Source: Beroe ovata (Eukaryota; Ctenophora; Nuda; Beroida; Beroidae). From it: a stretch of DNA of 14,817 nt. Under the pieces are notes generated by a model. The model searched no databases, was not told the DNA's origin, and saw nothing but the letters and a program-made list of their open reading frames with translations. The stretch is taken from NCBI GenBank assembly GCA_946803715.1, contig CAMPET010000582.1, positions 1 through 14,817 on the forward strand, given 5' to 3'. Shown here in pieces: positions 1-9,570 of this stretch (within the stretch, counting starts at the first letter, position 1; the number at the start of each line of letters is the position of its first letter). The position numbers and the translations under genes were made by a program.

Positions 1-1431
1 TGGATATAGATGACTTCACCTTGGAGAGGGACTGGGCATACGAATAAAAGAACTTAGGGTTGGCCTTTATGAGACTGACTGCTTTGCTTTCCTTCTGGTC
101 CAGGTCTCTGCATATAGCTTCCTTCATGCCGTAGTGGAGCAACGCCAGCTGATTTCTTAAGTTCTGAGCTTGTTGGAGGTTGCCTCCGTAGTCAACTGAC
201 TTGAGACGGGCATTCAGCCTTTTTCTGCGCCGTCTCAGGGCATTAAGGTGCTTCGGCTGCCAGAAGGTGGTTTCTTGATTGGAGCTCTGGCTGAACAGAC
301 TTTATAGAGGGTATCTGTAAATGAAGCAGGAAATTCTTCAAAAGAGCACTGGGATTGGAGGGACTTCCAGTCAATTTCAGAGAGGTCATTTCTGATTGCC
401 TCAAAGTCCGCGTTGTTGAAGTCTAGAGATCGAAAACTCGTCCCATCAAATGAGGGAGAGGAAGGATATTCCTTAGAAAGAGGATTGTAATTGATCATGA
501 TGTCAATTAGGTCATGATCAGAGAGAGTTGTGGGTTTCGCCACAACATTGGTAACTAGTCGGTCATCATTGCTCATAAAGAGGTCAAGTGTGTTTTCTTT
601 CCTTGTTGGGCAATGGACATAATTATTAAGCAGGTTATCTGCCATGAAAGATAACAGATGGCGGGCGGATTCAGCAGATTCTAGAGATCCTCCAGAAGAC
701 ACAGAACCATGAGGCCACTGGATCTCAGGAAAGTTGAAATCACCAAGAAGACAGAATTGGAAGCTGTCATCTGCCACTTTAGCGATACAACTATTAAGGA
801 ATGCGAGTGCGGCAGAGAAACTTGATACTGTTGCACTTGGAGGACGATAGACTAGTGCCAAGCATGTCTTTATGGTGTCAAACTTGCAGAATAGTGCTTG
901 ACAGATTTTGTCATCAAAGCAACTCTGTTCACTGATAGGTATACTGGTATGTGAATAGAGTAGAACCCCTCCACCTTTTCTCGAGGCTCGATCACAGCGT
1001 AATGTAGCATAGCCTGGAACCTCGAGTTGTGCATCAGAAATGTAAGACTTTAACCAAGTCTCAGTTATGGCAATGAAAGGGAGAGAGTGATTCTTGCTTG
1101 CTTCATCAAGAACCAGAGACTTGATGTCCGGTACTTTCCAACGTACCGTACTTGATGCACTGGGGTTCATGGACTGGATATTTAGGAGGATGATGGAGGA
1201 ATAAAGGTCATTGGAGGAGGAACTTGATACAGAGGTTGTTGAACTTGTGGGAGCTGTTGTGTCGGTATTGGATGATACATCGACTGGCGGAACTGATGTG
1301 GAATGTCGTTTCTGGGAGGCAGGTGGTTGTAGAAGCTTTGATTTGGATTGATGTTGGACTTTATTGCTGCTATTTCTTGTTGAAAAGTGGACTGCATCGA
1401 CAAGACTAGCTGCTTCAGCTCTAAAAAATGA
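1..1431 (-). pseudogene. LINE ORF2 N-terminal part: EEP endonuclease, frameshifted, RT off the edge
   Basis: This enzyme nicks target DNA to prime reverse transcription. Counting from the ATG at 1170, the visible motifs are ITETWL with catalytic Glu37, GGGV (66-69), YRPPS (108-112), GDFN (143-146), TLDL (194-197) and SDH (217-219). Together these cover the Mg-binding and catalytic positions of the exonuclease-endonuclease-phosphatase fold. The first beta strand, LLNIQS, lies upstream of that ATG, and the frame stays open back to a TGA at 1434-1432 with no ATG between. Translation from 1170 would therefore lose the domain's start. At about 271-273 the frame shifts: the current frame stops at 237-235, while the neighbouring frame continues with ALRRRRKRLNARLK and a pre-RT linker to base 1. 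This fits loss of one A from an AAAA run on the coding strand (TTT at 271-273 on plus). Confidence 0.85.
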
Positions 1432-2513
1432 TCAGATTGGACGGTAGTAGCGAAGGATACTTCCGATCGACCAGTAGAAACTGCACTAGGATGTCTGTTG
1501 GAGGATCTAGCTGGTTCTGACTCAGGCTGGGTAATGGACTGTTTTCTCTTCGTTCCCTTAAGATGGACAAATGTGCATTGGTTGTTAGTGCAAAGTCGAG
1601 ACTTGAGTGAGGATTTACAAAGTGTAGGATGGAAGAAGGTGCAGTTAATTCCCTTATTACATCCACGCTTGTGCTTGCTACCAAAGCCACAAAATTTAAA
1701 GCAGCGTTTTGGGTGACCTAAATCACAAGTTGCACCATTTATGACTTTGTTGCCCCTCAAGCCATGGGGACATTTACCCAATTTGTATTTGGAGCAAACA
1801 CGTTCTTTGGCAACATCATGAAGACGAGCCTCCAGTTCTACCTGCAGGTTTCTGTTCAAGGCAGATTCACCAGGGGCTATTTCAGACGCTGTGGGAGTGT
1901 CAGCACCACTAAGGACTAATGATGATGGTGCAGTTGGCGAATGAAGCTCTTGGCCTTGAAGTTCACTGCGTATTTTACTGAGAGCAGGAGACTGTCTGGT
2001 AAGGCTATTCAGTCTACTTTTGGATAGTCTAGGTTTTACTGGGACACTAGACGAGAGACAACTTGAACATAGCCACACATGACCAGCTAACAGACCCAGA
2101 GAAGCAGAGGCTAAGGCCGAGTGCAATGACTTGATAGATTCACAGTCGTGCGAGCCCTGGAAACACATGTGGCATTTAAACAGAGGTGGATGGTCTGGCT
2201 CAAGATCAACAGTATAATGCTGGTTACAGTCAGAGCACTGTGAAGGTAGTAGAGCTTTGATAGCGAAGATGATTCTAACTACCAAACTATCCTTTGTGAA
2301 CATCTTATTGCCAACGGAATCAGCTAAGTCAATACCAAGAAATTCGGCACATGGCTCCAGGATATCGAGGTTGAAACTGCTGAGGGACTTGCAATTCACT
2401 GATTGCTTGGCAAATGGATCAAATTTGGTCAGGACACGTTTGCTCAGGGGATCTGCTCGCATAAGCAGGCTACCAGCAGCAGTTTTTATATCAGATTCAC
2501 TACTGTTTGACAT
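1182..2513 (-). CDS. LINE ORF1: PHD-like plus triple CCCH zinc-finger protein, 443 aa
   Basis: ORF1 proteins of LINEs bind the element RNA and form the ribonucleoprotein used in retrotransposition; that role is assumed here by family. Seen directly: a C4HC3 set (C93, C96, C114, C117, H122, C124, C149, C152) with W147 two residues before the last Cys pair, which is the PHD hallmark. A Ser/Pro-rich linker follows at about 155-225. Next come three CCCH-like fingers: C240-x7-C248-x14-C263-x3-H267, C275-x9-C285-x5-C291-x3-H295 and C299-x8-C308-x4-C313-x3-H317. A probable short coiled coil spans about 363-388, and the tail is Pro/Gln-rich. The ATG at 2513 follows GCC and is the first in frame after a TGA near 2561. 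The frame is fully open, and its last 250 bases overlap the ORF2 frame. Spacing in fingers 1 and 2 differs from canonical C-x8-C-x5-C-x3-H, so those two are less certain. Confidence 0.82.
   Translation of the reverse strand: MSNSSESDIKTAAGSLLMRADPLSKRVLTKFDPFAKQSVNCKSLSSFNLDILEPCAEFLGIDLADSVGNKMFTKDSLVVRIIFAIKALLPSQCSDCNQHYTVDLEPDHPPLFKCHMCFQGSHDCESIKSLHSALASASLGLLAGHVWLCSSCLSSSVPVKPRLSKSRLNSLTRQSPALSKIRSELQGQELHSPTAPSSLVLSGADTPTASEIAPGESALNRNLQVELEARLHDVAKERVCSKYKLGKCPHGLRGNKVINGATCDLGHPKRCFKFCGFGSKHKRGCNKGINCTFFHPTLCKSSLKSRLCTNNQCTFVHLKGTKRKQSITQPESEPARSSNRHPSAVSTGRSEVSFATTVQSDHFLELKQLVLSMQSTFQQEIAAIKSNINPNQSFYNHLPPRNDIPHQFRQSMYHPIPTQQLPQVQQPLYQVPPPMTFIPPSSS
1408..1428 (-). promoter_or_regulatory. 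Candidate -1 ribosomal frameshift site between LINE ORF1 and ORF2
   Basis: The heptamer T TTT TTA occupies 1428-1422 on the minus strand. It is in phase with ORF1, whose codons TTT TTA encode F363-L364. The -1 frame is ORF2; it is closed by TGA at 1434-1432, just three bases upstream of the heptamer, and then open to 235. A perfect 5-bp hairpin AGCTG-AAG-CAGCT (1420-1408) follows after one base, closer than the usual 5-9 base spacer. A weaker 6-bp stem, TCTTGT (1405-1400) with ACAAGA (1380-1375), lies further on. U_UUU_UUA is an established -1 slippery heptamer. Its use here is inferred. Confidence 0.6.
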
Positions 2514-2790
2514 GGCAAATGAAATTGGTTTCTTCGAAAATACACTGATATAAGTTCTTCAAATCAGTAATATTTAGACACTGAGAAAAGTCTTCGCACA
2601 CAAAGTACCTTTTGGCTGGTGATAGAACCTGGTCACTTGGAGAAGAAGATCCTGGAGAAGAAAATCTTTTGTCACAACAAGAGTGGTTATCGCCTGGAGA
2701 GGTAATTGAGCAGTATTTGTGTGCAAACAAGATTGAGAAACTGAGTCTTTGCTCTTTAAGATAAATCTTTAACAATCTTTAACAATCTTT
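2514..2790 (-). other. LINE 5' leader with an ATG-less open frame
   Basis: Upstream of ORF1 a different frame is open from about 2775 to a TAG at 2502-2500, overlapping the ORF1 start by 14 bases. It begins at a TTG and has no ATG, so it is not a convincing independent gene. It contains Cys-rich stretches and resembles no family I recognise. ORF1 lies in the +1 frame relative to it. It may be a decayed N-terminal extension or simply an open leader. At 2762-2790 a short tandem repeat (AACAATCTTT on plus, about three copies) marks a possible 5' limit of the element. Confidence 0.35.
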
Positions 2791-3157
2791 GAGATGAAAA
2801 GGTATAAATCTTGGCTAAACGATACAATTAGGCCAAGAGCCAGCACATAGCTGACGTGCCTTACTTGAAAAAGAAGCTTGGACGGTGGCAACCTATACGG
2901 GCGTGACGGCCACTACATTGTCACACCTCAAATTTGATTGTATAAAGTAGTGTTGTAAAGTTTAGCCTTGATAACAACATGCAATTTTAGGAAACGGTAT
3001 ACACAGCTGAATGTGTGGATTCATCCCTGGCAGTTTCTACTGTCAGAAATGACAACTTGATAGAAAGCGACCATGCAACGAGAATGCTTTTCTATTCACA
3101 CACGAAGGCAGTGGATACCTAACGCTTTGATATGTTTGATTTGCCTTGNTTGACCCT
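2791..3157. other. Non-coding spacer between LINE and tandem array
   Basis: No open frame of note, RNA gene or clear repeat is seen here. The stretch may include more of the LINE 5' untranslated region. Base 3149 is an N. Confidence 0.5.
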
Positions 3158-4720
3158 CACATCTGAGAAGAAAACTGAATTCCCCCCGATTTTCCGATGA
3201 GCTAGCTCAAAAATTCCACCAGATTCGAATTCTACATCAAAAAATAGGCCAGGAACACTATTTTCCAGTATGTCTACTGAAAAAATGCTTTTAACCACAT
3301 TTTGGTGTCAGTGCGTCTCATTGATTTTCGCGGTTTTTTTACTGTTTGCTTCCCAAAAAATCGTAATTTGAGCGTGGTTTCACGGCTAGTATGAACTAAA
3401 CATGATCGTCAAGAGGGCTGATATTTGTAGTGCCGGTAATGACTTCATTAGATACCTTCAAAAATGAAGTAGAAAAGTGTGGAGTCATTCACTTCATTTT
3501 CTACCGATACTCGGATCAAAAATTTGAAGGAAAATTTTTATTGCATGCTCATGCAAATACCATCCATTCCCATGTATGATTGGACGCTGAATCGATTACC
3601 GATCGAATTTTGGTCCTATCTGGCTCCCCTGAGGAGCTGTTCGTCATGTAACTTCTTATCCTACATCTAGCAAGAAAATGGGATTTTCGCCGATTTCCCG
3701 AAGAGCTAGCTCTTAAACTCCTACGGATTCGAATTCTACGCCAAAAAATAGGCTAGGAACACTATTTTCCAGTATGTCTACTGAAAAAATGCTTTTAGCC
3801 ATATTTTGGTGTCAGTGCGTCCCATTGATTTTCGCGTTTTTGTTGTGTTTGCTTCCCAGGGGAGAGAAATCGTCATTTGGCCGTGGTTTTACGGCTAGTA
3901 TGAACTTAACATGATCGTCAAGAGGGCTGATATTTGTAGAACAAGAGTAGGAGAGATGATTTGGCCTTGGTGGAAAATTAGTGTCGTAAATGCCGGTAAA
4001 GTCCTCATTAGAGACTTTCAAAAATGAAGTAGAAAAGTGCGGACTCATTCATTTCATTTTCTACCGATACTCTGATCGGAAATTCGAAGAAAATTTTTTG
4101 CTGCATTTTCATGCAAATACCATCGATTCCCATGTATTTTTGGACGCTGAATCGATTCCCGATCGAATTTTGGTCCTATCTCGCTCCCCTGAGGAGCTGT
4201 TCGTCATGTAACTTCTTATCCTACATCTAGCAAAAAATCGGATTTTCGCCGATTTCCCAATGAGTTAGCTCTTAGACTCTTACGGATTCGAATTCTACGT
4301 CAAAAAATAGGCTAGGAACACTATTTTCCGGTATGTCTACTGAAAAAATGCTTTTAGCCATATTTTGGTGTCAGTGCGTCCCATTGATTTTCGCGTTTTT
4401 GTACTGTTTGCTTCCCAGGGGAGAGAAATCGTCATTTGGGCGCGGTTTCACGGCTAGTATGAACCGAACATGATCGTCAATTGGGCTGATATTGGTAGTG
4501 TAAGAGTAGGAGTGATGATTTGGCGAAAAATTATTGTCGTAAGTGCCGGTAAGACATCGTTAGAGACCTTCAAAAACGAAGTAAAAAAGTGTGGAGTCAT
4601 TCACTTCAATTTCTATCAATACTAAAATCAGCAAAATTTTTTGTCTGATTCCTATGTTATTTTTGACGCTGAATCGATTCCTGATTGAATTTTAGCCCTA
4701 TCATGGCCCCCTAAAGCATT
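3158..4720. repeat. Tandem array: three copies of a 505-560 bp unit
   Basis: Three copies can be aligned by eye: about 3158-3661, 3662-4220 and 4221-4720. The marker G(C/T)TAGCTC falls at 3201, 3705 and 4264, giving periods of 504 and 559. A block beginning GGAACACTATTTTCC and running through GGTGTCAGTGCGTC is nearly identical in all three. Copy 1 lacks about 50 bases after GATATTTGTAG that copies 2 and 3 keep. Copy 3 has an internal deletion near 4629-4650 and fades out around 4718. Each unit has local dyads: GTAGAAAA with TTTTCTAC, TTGCATG-CT-CATGCAA in copy 1, and TCGAT with ATCGA. No terminal inverted repeats or transposase were found. It reads as a local satellite-like duplication of unknown origin. 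Confidence 0.9.
3990..4211 (+). other. 73-codon open frame inside array copy 2, conserved in length in copy 1
   Basis: The frame runs from an ATG to TAA and includes KNEVEKCGLIHFIFYRYSD and ends PEELFVM. The matching 222 bases of copy 1 (3430-3651) align without a gap. They end at the same TAA but begin with GTG and carry an in-frame TGA at 3577-3579. I count 20 changed codons between the two, seven of them silent, which is only slightly above neutral expectation. Copy 3 keeps the first part with a one-base deletion and a TAA. The peptide matches no family I know. It could be a fossil coding exon captured in the repeat, or a chance frame. Present-day function is unlikely. Confidence 0.3.
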
Positions 4721-5251
4721 ATATCGAATTAGGGCCTATTTTAGTTAAATTATCTTATTTCGCAGTTATTGCATTGTTCCATAGATATCGAGTAATTCAG
4801 TTCCTTTATAATTTGCAACAACCACGGCTAATGGGATGAGCACGTGGCATAACCTTGTGACTCCCAGGGCCTATCACGAGACTGTGGTGTGAAAAATCAA
4901 TAATAAACTGCTACGTGGCCTGATGACTGTGGCCTAATCTAATGAGGCCCAGTGATATATTTCACAGTCATGCCGGTAAAAACTGCCGCACATTATTTAC
5001 TCCGTGAGAATCGCACTAATCATAGCAGACTTTTCCTGAGAATATCATATTATGTACGGAATCTGAAACATGATAATCTGAGGAATACGAGAGATGAGAC
5101 ATTTACCGATTCCCCCTTCAGTCACATACTGCGTGAATGTTCTTCACCCACGTACAACAAACACCGCTCATCTATGAATCCGAATCAACTATGATACTCA
5201 GTGTATCAACATAAGATATTTCCTTGCGTTTCACTTCTCTGTCTCTCCCAG
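4721..5251 (+). other. Upstream flank or intron before the first recognised GEF exon
   Basis: No exon could be supported here. An open frame at 4952-5194 has no convincing donor and no recognisable domain. A pyrimidine-rich tract ending CTGTCTCTCCCAG (5239-5251) forms the acceptor for the exon at 5252. The segment is therefore read as the 3' part of an intron. An E-box-like CACGTG occurs near 4840. Confidence 0.4.
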
Positions 5252-5416
5252 GAAACTGTGATAATAACCGAGAAGTACAACGTGTTGTACCAACTCAAAA
5301 CATCCGGAGCAAGCACACCCTCCACCCCTCCGGACCATCTCACACACGTGCGAGTACGGAATACCAGCAGCTATCGGAATATTGATACCGCTGCCTTCAC
5401 CAAACTACTTGCGCAG
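5252..5416 (+). CDS. RasGEF gene exon A (first recognised)
   Basis: This 55-codon exon is in phase 0 at both ends. The acceptor is CTCTCCCAG ending at 5251 and the donor is CAG|GTAGGA. It encodes ETVIITEKYNVLYQ and a Ser/Thr/Pro-rich stretch, ending AAFTKLLAQ. No domain is recognised. It is not the gene's first exon, since a strong acceptor precedes it and no in-frame ATG is present. Confidence 0.75.
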
Positions 5417-8400
5417 GTAGGAATGAACTATAATACCTTTAGAGATAATGAGATAGGAAGTCATAATGAAGAGCTCCCTTTGATTCCCAATTCAAATTAT
5501 CAGTGATTGAGATATTTGAGACATATTAATATATTATTGTGGTTGAGACCTCTATTTTCCTAATATTCCAAATTTCAGAGCATGGAAATGTTGGAGGACA
5601 GAAAACGGGCTAACAGGCGGAGTAGCTATGACACTGGTCAATATACACGTGCACAGAGCATGTGTAGCGCTAGCAGCGGCAGCACGTGCAAGCCGCGCGT
5701 TCACCGTCCTCTATCCCGATCTAAAACCTTCTCTCACACGTTCGATAAGCTGATTGCTTCGTCAAGCCCGCCAAGCACGGTAAGTTTTGGAAATCTGCAA
5801 ATCACCTTTTCAAGGTTATAGTTAGAGAAACAGTTCTCGGGTACTTCGCAGTTATTTCTGCAGCAGGTATGATTCCACGGGATCACAGCTAATTGGAGTC
5901 AGCGTTAGCATTATCCTCGGTACGCAATAAAATATCATAATAGTTCCTGGAAAATCAATCACTTGAATATGATATGGAGCTCCGTTATTTCTGGGAAGGA
6001 ATCACTTTGAACACCCAGTGCAAATACCTCAATAAATATTTAGATAAAGGATTGGAAATATTGTTGAATTTTCGCCACATTACACAATCTTTCATAGTTT
6101 TTCTTACCTCTTTTCATTTGAGCCATCGCCCATCATCTACTGTAAACAATAAACAACAGCACAATACGTGAAGTCAAATCTAGCATGATAAAATGTAATT
6201 CCGAGAATGTACTAAGTGTCAAAAAATGCGAGGGTGTGAAGTTCAAATGTAGCGAAAATTCCGGTCGACAGACCTTGACTCCATGAAGTAGATAGGTGAC
6301 TTGGAGTCACTTTAAAACTTATTCCTAGAATGCAGCATACCTTGAATCATGAAATATTGGAGTGTACCAAGCCCATCAAATGTGAGAGTTGTCCCATTTT
6401 GTATCCATCTTTTAAATCAATCTGCGACTCGCAGACAGTTAAAATCCACACAACGAACTAACAATTATAGACCAAATAATATAAACTAACAATTATAGAC
6501 TTAATATCTAGCTAACACTAACAACTCTTCCCTCTAACACCACTATTCCTTCCCTCTCTCCCTAGTTAAAATCTGCCAAAAATTGACACCCCTCCCCATC
6601 ACGACACTTACAGTAATTAAACCAATCTCTATCTCCCTCTCAGACGGACACCCCTGTCGAACTGAGCAGATTTACTTGTCTGTGGGACGATGCTAACAGG
6701 GACAGTCAACTTCGGGTGAAGAAAGCACAGGACGTCATATTCTCCGTCAAGTGTGACTGTCCAGGTAATTACCTTGGACTTCTGCCAACAGATCTGGGTA
6801 TCTTGCCAAAAATCACAGCTAAAATAGGATCATTTTGGAATGCTGCCAGAGTTCGAAGTATCTCGGAACTCAGGCATATCTCGTATATTTTCTAGTATGC
6901 AATTGTCAATTCGTTTTCCATTACCAATCCCGTTGCCCAAACATCCCGAATGGGGTTGAACGACGAGTACTGGCTCCAAACAACAACAATCCCGGGACTC
7001 ACAGTATACGTATCCGAATATGGGATAATAACTCTAGAAGAGGGAGAGAGAGGCAGGCTAAGAGCTGAGTACCCCCTCTCTCTCTGTGTCTGTGATACTC
7101 GTCCCTCTCTATAGGTCTGAGTCGACTCATGAAACTGACGGGTCCTTAAAACGCCAGATTATGTAGATGGGAATGAGATGGGTCCTGTTTTCGCTCTGCA
7201 CGATCACTCCGTGACGTCACGATCACTTTGTGGCGTCACGATCACTCCGTGACGTCACGATGACGACTGTGACGTCACGAATGAATCTTCCAGATCAATA
7301 TTTGGAGCATTGAATTCATCCAGCCAAATCCTCTCTTTCGATTGTCTCCGATCAAACACCCAGATTATTCCTGAGAGTTATCAACCCGAAACCTCCATTT
7401 CGACTGTTCCAGAATGTATCCGCCAACTCCCTTTCTCCGCATATGTTATGATATCAATGAGAATATTATGTACGACGAAATTTAAAACTTTTATGTTGAC
7501 AGACTTGGAGAGGGCTGCTACACAGCTTTTGGCTTCAGCTAAACTGTGACATTTTCCGAATCATTGGCATAGTTTACAAATACCGAGAGATGCGGTCATC
7601 ACAGAGTTATCTATCGGGTTCAATATGGATCTGGGGCTTTCTGGGCGGAACTTTGCAAAACATAGGAATTATTGTTGGAATATGCCTGAAAAATGAACGG
7701 AGTTGGTCACACCTCATACACTTGGGATTCTCTCATTCGCTAAATCCGCAAGACGTAGTATAGAGGGTTGTGCATTCAAGAAAAGACACGCCCCAATGAC
7801 ATTATTTCCCACCCTCGTCCCTCATCCTAACCTTCCTAACCCCCTCTCTCCCAGATGTTTCTCACTACACGCCGTGTCCGTGCCCGCCCCCATTCGATCT
7901 TCCCTACGAGTTCTCCCTCGACCGACGTCAGTTTGATCTGCTCAGTTACCACAGGGAGGTTGCTCGACAACTCACTCTCATGGACCATGAGCTGTTCGCT
8001 AACGTGAGTTTCATATTGATGATATATGATCGTTTATTAAGTTTTCACTAATAGAATAACAAGAATGTGTCGAGTTTGCTTCCATGGTCATTCATACATC
8101 ATCATTTTCATTCAGAACTCCTCCATTAGACTAAGATGGTTGTACCATAAGTCATGATCTAATATCAGCTATAGATTGACCATCCATTGTGTGGTCCTTT
8201 AAATCATGAGAATTGAGAGATCCTTTCACTATTGATCGCATTCAGTTGGACTATTTTTAGAATCTGACGAAACCATCGTTTCCGGTATTGGACTGAATGA
8301 TGTAAACGTGTGTGCACACACTCACACACACACTCACACACACTCACACACACAAGTTTATGATCCGTGTGTTAAATATTGGAGTAAATTATCTCGCCAT

Positions 8401-9532
8401 TAGTCCATTTTCTAATAATCGATCGATTACTACTCACATCCTAAGATAGAGAGAGAGAGGGAAAATTCGTGTACAGTTGAACAATTCAGTATGATTTTAC
8501 GGAGATACTATAGGGTTTACTGCAGCGCCCGATGATTTTATCCAAAAACAACATTCCTCAGAATGAAGTTTCTCCCTGGCCATTCAATGAACAGTTGCAT
8601 CGGCGGGAATTATCCCGCGAAAAATTCCCGCGAAAATAGCAGTTATTTTTAACTCTCACTTTCTCCCTGTTTCAGATTGTGGAGGATGATCTGTTGGAAT
8701 ACACCAAGAAGCGGGATCAACCTATCCCCGACTATCGATCAATACACGTGAGTTCATTTCCGATGATCATGCACAGAGAGAGAGAGAGAGAGATTTGCGA
8801 TTTTTATTCCGTATCATTTATTCTTTTCTGAGAAAAGGAGATATTCTACAAAAAAGCTTTTTGGTGATTTTAACTTTTTGACACGTCTCTTAGACGAACG
8901 TGGTACAGCTGGTACAAGGTTGATTCTCGCGCTATTCGGTATTCTCCAAGTAGACAACATAATTGCAAAACACATATCTGTCGAAAATATGTTCCAGTGG
9001 AGAAAAAGTGTGCGTTTCAAGAGAGGGAAGGGGAGAAGCCATTTATTGCCCTGGGCATATTTTCATAAGACTTTTTCGCCGTGTTTGTGTGCGAGACCTG
9101 TGTGTGTGTATGTGTGTGTTTGTAACACGACAAATTTACAAAATTATTTATTCATTATCCCTGTAAACATAATATGAATTTATTACATTCACGCTCCAAT
9201 AGGTGAAAGTGAAGACAGTCCGGTAAACTTTGCGACAATGCTCATTCCTCCGCGGTCGGAAAGAGCATAAATTTGTCAATCCGAAATATGTTATTAAATT
9301 AGAAATCGGCAGATTACTAATTTTCTAAGTTGATCTTATTTAATAGCAGTTATTTCTGAAGAATATTTCGGTTTCTACGAGCCGAAAAATTTTGCACCAT
9401 CCACTGTGTATGCAGGGAATGATAATTATATGCTCTCCTAGTACTGTGGTTTCGACCATTGTACGGAGCCAAAAACCGCAAACTTATTCGCAATTCCACC
9501 TAAACGTCGCACACACACACACACACACACAC

Positions 9533-9570
<38 letters not shown>

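Larger units (their letters stand above)
1..2790 (-). mobile_element. CR1/L2-like non-LTR retrotransposon (LINE), 5' part, cut by the left edge
   Basis: Read on the minus strand, the element has a leader (about 2790-2514), ORF1 (2513-1182) and the start of ORF2 (from about 1431 to base 1). ORF2 carries an EEP-type endonuclease and the basic linker normally found before the reverse transcriptase, including NPKFFYSYAQ near bases 59-30. The RT and 3' tail lie beyond base 1. The order of a zinc-finger ORF1, then endonuclease, then RT fits the CR1/L2/Jockey group of LINEs. The clade is inferred from motif style such as TLDLFMSN and LSDHDLI, not from a tree. The 5' boundary is uncertain because no target-site duplication can be seen with only one end present. 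The copy is probably dead because ORF2 has a one-base frameshift. It lies antisense to the RasGEF gene to its right. Confidence 0.88.
8004..8675 (+). other. Intron D-E, 672 bp
   Basis: The intron contains a CA/CACACACT microsatellite (8309-8354), a GA-rich run near 8443-8460 and the E2F-like palindrome at 8602-8636, 40 bases before the acceptor CTGTTTCAG. No gene is seen. Confidence 0.65.

Noticed and set aside
2500-2775. 91-codon minus open frame upstream of LINE ORF1 as a separate gene
   Set aside because: It begins with TTG, has no ATG anywhere and no recognisable domain; kept only as a leader feature.
3812-4048. 78-codon minus open frame in the tandem array
   Set aside because: It is a shadow on the opposite strand of the repeat, and no domain is recognisable in it.
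4952-5194. 80-codon plus open frame as an upstream GEF exon
   Set aside because: No convincing phase-0 donor, and no domain similarity. The shared ATGCCGGTAAA with the array is short.
7010-7090. Purine and pyrimidine runs as a designed hairpin
   Set aside because: The arms match only in the short AG/CT repeat part; simple-sequence origin is enough to explain them.
7310-7549. 79-codon frame just after the CRE array as an alternative first exon
   Set aside because: No consensus donor and no domain; length is compatible with chance.
8878-9177. Overlapping intronic open frames on both strands
   Set aside because: No splice signals or motifs, and the end is driven by GT-rich sequence.
8309-9569. 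CA repeats as a CRISPR-like or regulatory array
   Set aside because: They are plain dinucleotide microsatellites without spacers, in a eukaryotic intron.
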